Assembly (NCBI GenBank): GCA_964539385.1 | Contig: CAZIJC010000153.1 | Location: forward strand, 1 to 10,617 | Source of the DNA: JAUVZF01 sp964539385 | GTDB lineage: Bacteria > Planctomycetota > Phycisphaerae > FEN-1346 | Length of the DNA: 10,617 nucleotides | Direction of reading: 5' to 3' | In this document: positions 6,069 through 10,617 of the stretch, piece after piece | Numbering within the stretch: position 1 is the stretch's first letter | Layout: each line of letters opens with the position of its first letter | Translations under genes and position numbers: made by a program | The notes under the pieces: generated by a model | Told to the model about the DNA's origin: nothing | The model's database searches: none | What the model saw: the letters and a program-made list of their open reading frames with translations, nothing else

Positions 6069-7145
6069 TTAGCCGCCGCACTGGTCCGGCGCGTTGCTGT
6101 GCGCCCGAATGATCTCGACCAGGCGCCGCGTTTCGGCTTCCGGATCCTCGGCCGCGCAGACGGCGCTGGAGACGGCGAGCCATCCCGCCCCCGCCGCCAG
6201 GACCTCGGCGGCGCCGGCGCCCGTGATGCCACCGATCGCCATCATCGGCAGGCCCACCTTTGCCGCGACCTCGGCGGCCAGGGCCGCTCCCGGGACGACC
6301 TCCTGCGGCTTGGTGGAACTGTGGAACATGGGCCCGCACCCGATGTAGTCGGCCCCGGCCTCAGCCGCCGCCAGCGCCTGCCGGAGGCTGTGGGTGCTTG
6401 TGCCGACGATGCGTTGGGGGCCGACGATCCGCCGGGCCTCCTGCGGCGAGAGGTCGTCCTGACCCACGTGGACGCCGTCGGCCGCCGCCAGCACCGCAAC
6501 GTCCGGCCGGTCGTTGACGATCGCGAGCGCTCGCGCCTCATGGGCTGCGCGGCAGACCTGCCGCGAACGCTCCAGAAGCGCCCCGTCCGGCATCTCCTTT
6601 TCGCGGACCTGGATGGCGGCCGCGCCGGCGGCCAGCGCGCCGCGGAGCACCTCCTGCCACGGCCGGCGGCAAAGCGATTCGGTCACGAGGACGCACAGCC
6701 CGCCTGCGGCCAGTTTGGCGGCGGGGTGTGCGGCCTCCTCGAAGCGCTTCTCCAGGTCGTACGCCCGGTACCGGAGCTGCTCGACGGTCGCAGCCACCCG
6801 GGCATCGACCGTCTTGGAGTACTCCTCGACGGCCCGCAGCGCCTCGGTCAGGCGCCGGAAGGCGGCCCGCGCGACGTCGGCCGTGCCGTCGCGGCGGGCT
6901 TCGGTGTCGGTGGCAAGTGTGGTCCCGATGTCGCCGGCGGTGTCGCGCGCAAGGAGCAGCTGCCGGGCATCGAGCCGTCCGAGCGCCTCTCGAAGATCGT
7001 GCCTCGCGCCCTTCAGCGCCTCGGCCAGGTCGGGGCGCTCCAATGCGAAGCGTGCGGCTTCCTCGGCCACCCGCAGCGCTTCGCGCGCCCGGTTGGCGTT
7101 GGCGTCGAGGACGCGGTAGACGTTGGTTTCATCGCGATCGTTCAT
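6069..7145 (-). CDS. thiE: Thiamine-phosphate synthase with N-terminal ThiD2 domain (ThiD2-ThiE fusion)
   Basis: 358 residues, against about 210 for a stand-alone ThiE. The extra N-terminal 140 residues are a helical ThiD2-type domain (PF17792): VYRVLDANANRAREALRVAE (9-28), GARHDLREAL (46-55), ARDTAGDIGT (66-75), RLTEALRAVEEYSK (98-111). ThiD2 proteins have been reported to replace HMP-phosphate kinase. The ThiE barrel (148-350) carries IQVREKE (178-184), NDRPDVA (211-217), ADGVHVGQDDL (222-232), GTSTHS (248-253), YIGCGPMFHSSTKP (267-280) and MAIGGIT (302-308), the phosphate- and pyrimidine-binding blocks. The enzyme joins HMP pyrophosphate and thiazole phosphate to give thiamine phosphate, in the cytoplasm. 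It is the only unexported, housekeeping product on the minus strand. The start has AGGTGA seven bases before ATG. No TPP riboswitch sequence is seen upstream. Confidence 0.95.
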   Translation of the reverse strand: MNDRDETNVYRVLDANANRAREALRVAEEAARFALERPDLAEALKGARHDLREALGRLDARQLLLARDTAGDIGTTLATDTEARRDGTADVARAAFRRLTEALRAVEEYSKTVDARVAATVEQLRYRAYDLEKRFEEAAHPAAKLAAGGLCVLVTESLCRRPWQEVLRGALAAGAAAIQVREKEMPDGALLERSRQVCRAAHEARALAIVNDRPDVAVLAAADGVHVGQDDLSPQEARRIVGPQRIVGTSTHSLRQALAAAEAGADYIGCGPMFHSSTKPQEVVPGAALAAEVAAKVGLPMMAIGGITGAGAAEVLAAGAGWLAVSSAVCAAEDPEAETRRLVEIIRAHSNAPDQCGG

Positions 7146-7201
7146 GGGCGCATCACCTGTGTGGCATCTGCCGGCTACCCGCCTGGCGAGCGGGGGGCAA
7201 C

Positions 7202-7227
7202 CCGGCGCGCCGGATTGTACCGGCCGG
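7202..7227. repeat. Pair of palindromes at the presumed thiE transcription start
   Basis: CCGGCGCGCCGG (7202-7213) is a perfect 12-bp palindrome, followed after six bases (ATTGTA) by the 8-bp palindrome CCGGCCGG (7220-7227). They flank the candidate -10 box of thiE on either side. They may be operator-like or simply GC-rich coincidence. Confidence 0.5.
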
Positions 7228-7242
7228 CGACCGTTTTGCCTA
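7214..7242 (-). promoter_or_regulatory. Candidate sigma70-like promoter for thiE
   Basis: Minus strand: TAGGCA (7242-7237, 4/6 to TTGACA), 17-base spacer, TACAAT (7219-7214, 5/6 to TATAAT). The start point would be near 7207, giving a leader of about 60 bases before the thiE ATG at 7145. The -10 box is the best one I see in any of the gaps. This argues that thiE has its own promoter and is not only read through from the lyase gene. Confidence 0.4.
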
Positions 7243-7264
7243 TTGCCTGATTCCTAATCCCTGC
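7237..7264 (+). repeat. Degenerate heptamer tandem repeat (four units)
   Basis: Four consecutive 7-base units: TGCCTAT, TGCCTGA, TTCCTAA, TCCCTGC, with consensus T-N-CCT-N-N. It lies in the 192-base gap between the lyase stop (7338) and the thiE start, and its first unit contains the candidate -35 box. It resembles the short tandem heptamer repeats known from some bacterial genomes such as cyanobacteria. Confidence 0.55.
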
Positions 7265-7337
7265 CTTCCCGGCCTGCGCGAGAAAGCGCGTCTTCCGAGT
7301 CGGCCATGATGGACGCGATGCCTGGAGCGAGTCGTGC

Positions 7338-10217
7338 CTACCGCGCCCCCTGGTCGATGTCGGGCGGCGCGGGCTTGAACTCGACCTCGGCCCACGGTTT
7401 GACCCGGCCGGCCTCAAGGAGCACGGCCGTCTTGCCGCCGCGCTCGAGGGCCGCCTGGCACTTGCCGTCGGAGCCGAGATGCACGACCTCCACTTCCTTG
7501 CCGAGCGTGACGCGGGCGCTGGTTTCCGACAGTCGCTCCACCTCAGGCGCATCCTTGCCTTGACGGTGCGGCACGAGGACGACGAGCCATTTCGAGAGGC
7601 CCGCCGGGCCCAGGAGGCGGAGCCACTTGGCCATCTCGCCGCCGTCCCACGTGCCGCGCTGCAAGTCTTTAGGGAGGTATGCGCCGAAGTATTTCTGTTC
7701 GTACTGCTTGCCCTTGGTGTTCCGCAGGTCGGCGGACTTGACGTTCTTCCAGCCCCACTGGCGTTTCTCGATCTCCAGGGCGGGCGGTCCGAAGATGTGG
7801 GCGGTCAGGTCCACGTCGAGTTGGCCGGGGAACGTGAACGCCGCCCCGTTGCGCTTGATGTCGCGGCCGAGGACGTGCAGGTTCCAGCCGACGGGTTCGG
7901 GCGAGGCGATCTCGTCGCGGATCACCAGGTAGTCGGCGATCTTCGATTGGCCGGGGTCGTGTTTGACGAGCATCGTGTACCGCCGCATCGTCCACGCCTT
8001 CTCCTGGGGCAGCCGCGTCTCGGGATATTCCCATCCGGGCCTGGTCGTCAGATGCGGCTCCATCGGGACGTGGTTGATGACGGTGGTGCGCTCGTCGGCG
8101 ACGAAGACGTCGGCGGCGTCGCTCGTGGCAAAGGCGCGGCGTGCGGCAACTGCCACGGGCCGCTTCCCGTTCATGTCGGGCCGGTTGTGGATGGCGGCGG
8201 ACCACGGCCGCGGCGAATAGTGGCACGCATAGTCGATGGCCAGCGGCACCCCGAGCGAGCAGAAGTGGAACGAGAGTTCGTCGCCCTGGAAGTGGTTCCG
8301 GGCCGGCCCCGCCTTGATTGTCACGAACGATTCTCGGGCGTTGTCGTACGGGTTTGCGCGCAGCATCGCCCCGAAGCCGTAGAACTCGCGGCTGGAGATG
8401 TCGAGTGCCCCGGCCCACTTGTTGGGGAACTTTGCAAGTTGCTCGGCGACCTTCTCGTCCACGCCGCGATACAGGTCGGCCATGCCCTGGAGTTGCTTCA
8501 CGTAGTTGCCGGGATGCGTGTCGCCGATGGGCGCCTTCTGGCGCGAGCCGTATCGCGGATCGGTCGGCGTGTGCAGGCACGCCAGATACGTGGCGACTTG
8601 CTTGATGCGCGGCCAGTCCTTGAACGGCTCTGCGGCGCCGGCGTCGCGGAGGCGCCTTGCGTTCTCGACGACGCGGAAGAAGAAGCCGGAATAACTCAGG
8701 CTCTCGGCCCACGCGCCGCCGGGGAACGAATCGCGCATCAGGTTCTTTCGGGTTTCCCGGACGCCGTACTCGACCCAGCGCCGCGCGTGCGGGTGGTCGG
8801 GCATCGCCAGGCCGATCTCCAGGGGAACGTGGTACATGTCGGTGTGAAAGTTCGGGTTGCCGACGTTCCCCCACCCCTGCTCGGGTCCGGGCCAGTAGTC
8901 GGGGTTCGTGAACTGGTAGGCCAGGACCGCGAGGTCGCGGCTCTTGACGGGCCCTTTGGGCACGCGGATGCGGCGCGGGAAGGTCGTCGGGTTCAGCGCG
9001 TGCTTGTTGAAGTAGTCCAGCCACTGGTGCGCGAACCCGTCGCGGTGCTCGGGCGCGTCGCTGTCCCAGTCCAGGATCCATTCTCCGAGGATTTTGTTGA
9101 GGGGCGTATCGGCGTGTGAGCGGACCATGCGGCCGAGGTTCTTGCGGGTTTCCGGCGGGCCGAGGATGATGGCCCAGGACCGCCGGCCGGCGTCGGTGGG
9201 TATCCGGACCGTCACGCGGCCCGGTTTCCCGCGGTCGCCGTGGACGTGGAGGTTCTGCGACGCGAGCGAGACGCCCCCGCCCGACCGCCACTGGCTTCCG
9301 CGCACGGCAGCCAGGCCCACGCCGTGGTCGGCCCCGGTCTTGTAAATGAACGCGAACGGCCCGCCGCTGAACCAGATGTCGCGCCAGATCGGGCCCAGCG
9401 TCGCGATGGGGTGCTGCGGCGGCTCCAGGGTCGTATCCTCGGCCTTACCGTCGGGTTTGAACGTCCGGGCGTTGTACGTGTGGGGATGGTAGACCAAGTC
9501 GGCGTTCAGGCCGGACAGGTCGAGCGTGATGGCGGTGCCTTTGCCCAGCGTGTATTCGTCGCGGACGTTGATCCACGGGTCGGACGCGCGGAAGTCGAAC
9601 AGGACCTCGTACGCCCGTGCCGCATCCTTGAACCGGAACGTCCGCTTGAGGATCGACCGCGCGGGACCGCGAATGTACCACGCCTGCTCGACGCCGGTCG
9701 GTTCCACACCCTTCGGCCACCGGAAGGCGCCCATCGTTCGCTTCGCGCTGCCTGTGCGCATGGCGTTGATCGGAAGCGGCATCTTCGCGTCGAACTCCAC
9801 CTCGTAGGCGCCGTTGGCGACAACGGTGCGGCCGCCCTTTTCGGTGATCGATACGTGCGGCCAGGGTGGCGGCGCCGGCGCGCCGTCGGTCACGGTGAAG
9901 GTGATCGATTGGTTCTTCTTCAGCGACGTCTTGAACAGGACCCTCAGTCCGCCTTTGTGCCGGGTCCGGAGAAACTGTGCCGGCACGACCTGCGGCTCGC
10001 CCGGCTCTTTGCCGTCTTTCTGTTGGACGGCGGCGACGAGCCCGAGCGTGCCGAGGTCGGGCAGGGGGAGTTTCTTCAGCGTCAGGTCGTGGGTCAACCA
10101 CTCGTCGGTCCAGTTGCGGCCGAGGGGTTCGGCGATCGTGAAGCGTGCCAGTTCGGCGCCCGCAGCGACCGACGCGAGGCCGAGAAAGGCCAGGAGGGCG
10201 AGTGTGAACTTCCGCAT
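7338..10217 (-). CDS. Large exported heparinase II/III-like polysaccharide lyase-type protein
   Basis: 959 residues, larger than a typical two-domain heparinase II/III-type protein. Residues 1-20 are a Sec signal peptide (KFTLALLAFLGLASVAAG). Residues 21-360 are mainly beta-strand with no motif I can name, probably an N-terminal beta domain. Residues 370-620 look like an alpha/alpha toroid: a Trp/Tyr-rich substrate-groove stretch (GWGNVGNPNFHTDMYHVP, 448-465) and GGAWAESLSYSG (500-511; E505, Y509). Residues 625-890 carry heparinase II/III-like blocks: NHFQGDELSF (641-650), where the usual HxHxD reads H642-x-Q644-x-D646; GVPLAIDYACHY (656-667); and HNRPDMNG (677-684). Relatives cleave uronic-acid polysaccharides by beta-elimination. 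The motif variation means the reaction and even activity are uncertain. The start has GGGAGG seven bases before ATG. It is first of the minus-strand series. Confidence 0.85.
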   Translation of the reverse strand: MRKFTLALLAFLGLASVAAGAELARFTIAEPLGRNWTDEWLTHDLTLKKLPLPDLGTLGLVAAVQQKDGKEPGEPQVVPAQFLRTRHKGGLRVLFKTSLKKNQSITFTVTDGAPAPPPWPHVSITEKGGRTVVANGAYEVEFDAKMPLPINAMRTGSAKRTMGAFRWPKGVEPTGVEQAWYIRGPARSILKRTFRFKDAARAYEVLFDFRASDPWINVRDEYTLGKGTAITLDLSGLNADLVYHPHTYNARTFKPDGKAEDTTLEPPQHPIATLGPIWRDIWFSGGPFAFIYKTGADHGVGLAAVRGSQWRSGGGVSLASQNLHVHGDRGKPGRVTVRIPTDAGRRSWAIILGPPETRKNLGRMVRSHADTPLNKILGEWILDWDSDAPEHRDGFAHQWLDYFNKHALNPTTFPRRIRVPKGPVKSRDLAVLAYQFTNPDYWPGPEQGWGNVGNPNFHTDMYHVPLEIGLAMPDHPHARRWVEYGVRETRKNLMRDSFPGGAWAESLSYSGFFFRVVENARRLRDAGAAEPFKDWPRIKQVATYLACLHTPTDPRYGSRQKAPIGDTHPGNYVKQLQGMADLYRGVDEKVAEQLAKFPNKWAGALDISSREFYGFGAMLRANPYDNARESFVTIKAGPARNHFQGDELSFHFCSLGVPLAIDYACHYSPRPWSAAIHNRPDMNGKRPVAVAARRAFATSDAADVFVADERTTVINHVPMEPHLTTRPGWEYPETRLPQEKAWTMRRYTMLVKHDPGQSKIADYLVIRDEIASPEPVGWNLHVLGRDIKRNGAAFTFPGQLDVDLTAHIFGPPALEIEKRQWGWKNVKSADLRNTKGKQYEQKYFGAYLPKDLQRGTWDGGEMAKWLRLLGPAGLSKWLVVLVPHRQGKDAPEVERLSETSARVTLGKEVEVVHLGSDGKCQAALERGGKTAVLLEAGRVKPWAEVEFKPAPPDIDQGAR

Positions 10218-10270
10218 CGTGCTTCCTCCCTTGTGCTTCGCGAGCGCCGCTTCAATGGTATCGGAATCGG

Positions 10271-10301
10271 CGGCCGGCGAGAAGGGCTAATCGGCCGGCG
10301 A
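10271..10301. repeat. Two direct copies of CGGCCGGCGA in the divergent intergenic region
   Basis: CGGCCGGCGA occurs at 10271-10280 and 10292-10301, exactly 21 bases apart, or two helical turns, so both copies face the same side of the DNA. A third copy lies at 7221-7230 upstream of thiE. This layout is what a dimeric regulator site would look like, but the motif is GC-rich and a near-copy (CGGCCGGCGT) also occurs inside the lyase gene. Confidence 0.4.
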
Positions 10302-10309
10302 TTACTTCG

Positions 10310-10338
10310 TTGACCGCCTGCGGACCGCAAGGTAGATA
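10310..10338 (+). promoter_or_regulatory. Candidate promoter for the right-edge gene
   Basis: TTGACC (10310-10315, 5/6 to TTGACA), 17-base spacer, TAGATA (10333-10338, 3/6). The spacer holds the palindrome TGCGG-A-CCGCA (10319-10329), a possible operator. The start point would be near 10345, giving a 70-base leader. Strong -35, weak -10. Confidence 0.33.
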
Positions 10339-10344
10339 GTTAGC

Positions 10345-10384
10345 CGGCGGGCTTCTCCCAGTACGGCCCCGTATGGGCCCGCCG
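10345..10384 (+). other. Nested hairpin in the leader of the right-edge gene
   Basis: CGGCGGGC (10345-10352) pairs perfectly with GCCCGCCG (10377-10384). The 24-base loop contains its own hairpin, TACGG (10362-10366) with CCGTA (10369-10373). The structure ends 31 bases before the ATG and has no T-run after it. If the candidate promoter is right, it would be the very 5' end of the mRNA. It may stabilise the message or be a cis-regulatory leader; no known riboswitch class is recognised. Confidence 0.5.
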
Positions 10385-10388
10385 CGCA

Positions 10389-10398
10389 AACACGTGTT
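10389..10398. promoter_or_regulatory. Perfect 10-bp palindrome AACACGTGTT
   Basis: The palindrome lies 17 bases upstream of the ATG at 10416, just before the AAGGGA ribosome binding site. It is less GC-rich than its surroundings, so it stands out. It could be a regulator-binding half-site pair; no regulator gene is in view. Confidence 0.3.
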
Positions 10399-10415
10399 GA
10401 AGAAGGGAACCGCCC

Positions 10416-10617
10416 ATGCAGACCGACATCCGCGTCCGCGAGGTCCGCTCGTTCAAGGTGCCCACCGCCTGCCGCACGCCACTGAAGTTCGGGGCGGTTG
10501 TCGTGGAGGAGACCTTCACCGGTTACGCGAAGGCCACCGTCGAGACGCGTGGCGGCAAAACGGGCGTCGGCTGGGGGGCCATGTTCATCATGGACCTGTG
10601 GGCGTGGCCCGTCTCGA
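10416..10617 (+). CDS. Enolase-superfamily-like (mandelate racemase/muconate lactonizing) N-terminus, runs off the right edge
   Basis: 67 complete codons, no stop before the window edge. The start ATG is preceded by AAGGGA at seven bases. The visible sequence opens MQTDIRVREVRSFKVPTACR, then TPLKFGAVVVEET (residues 22-34), a valine-rich strand AKATVETRGGKTGVGWGAMF (40-59) and MDLWAWP. This is the pattern of the N-terminal capping domain of the mandelate racemase/muconate lactonizing group: a TP(L/M)KFG block, alternating strands, and a G-x-G-WG turn. The catalytic barrel lies outside the window, so no catalytic residue can be checked. Family members abstract a proton alpha to a carboxylate; several dehydrate sugar acids, which would suit a uronate-releasing neighbour. 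It is divergent from the lyase gene with 198 bases between starts. The coding call is strong, the family moderately so. Confidence 0.75.
   Translation, partial: MQTDIRVREVRSFKVPTACRTPLKFGAVVVEETFTGYAKATVETRGGKTGVGWGAMFIMDLWAWPVS

Noticed and set aside
7146..7337. TPP riboswitch upstream of thiE
   Set aside because: Neither the CTGAGA core nor the paired conserved arms of the THI box are present on the minus strand in this gap.
7479..9119. A 546-codon plus-strand frame opposite the heparinase-like gene
   Set aside because: Low-complexity translation with no motif, fully opposite a gene with signal peptide and family blocks; a GC-driven shadow.
1..10617. CRISPR array, tRNA, rRNA, insertion sequence or prophage
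   Set aside because: No regularly spaced repeats with spacers, no RNA gene signatures and no transposase, integrase or phage motifs were seen on either strand.

Overview
The window looks like a piece of a GC-rich Planctomycetota-type chromosome; this is an inference from content, with no marker gene present. The support is a Tat-exported sulfatase with a HEAT-repeat tail, a DUF1080 hydrolase, a DUF1593 nucleoside-hydrolase-like lipoprotein, a GH43-like lipoprotein, a heparinase II/III-like giant, and a ThiD2-ThiE fusion. Coding density is high and no intergenic gap exceeds about 206 bases. No RNA gene, CRISPR array, transposase or phage gene is visible.

Layout: seven genes lie head to tail on the minus strand. 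In transcription order (right to left) they are: heparinase II/III-like lyase (10217-7338), thiamine-phosphate synthase with ThiD2 domain (7145-6069), DUF1593/Sde182-like lipoprotein (5862-4495), S1 sulfatase with HEAT tail (4420-2474), calcineurin-like phosphoesterase lipoprotein (2437-1355), DUF1080 3-keto-glycoside hydrolase-like protein (1180-521), and a GH43-like protein cut by the left edge (448-<1). One gene points the other way at the right edge: the N-terminus of an enolase-superfamily-like protein (10416->10617). The space between it and the lyase gene is a divergent regulatory region with a structured leader.

How the genes fit together: apart from thiE, every minus-strand product carries an export signal (Sec, Tat or lipoprotein). 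The exported set includes a polysaccharide-lyase-like enzyme, a sulfatase, a GH43-like propeller, a DUF1080 hydrolase and a DUF1593 protein. This suggests envelope-located breakdown of a sulfated, probably uronic-acid-bearing polysaccharide, with no SusC/SusD pair in view. The enolase-superfamily protein could act on a released sugar acid. Substrate and pathway are inference. Whether the seven genes form one transcript is uncertain: gaps of 192, 206 and 174 bases hold promoter-like or hairpin sequences, while gaps of 36, 72 and 74 bases fit co-transcription.

The most unusual observations are a probable CTG start codon at 448, a set of intergenic inverted-repeat elements, a degenerate heptamer tandem repeat overlapping a candidate thiE promoter, and a nested hairpin plus palindrome in the leader of the right-edge gene. 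I found no clear evidence of a wholly new biological system.
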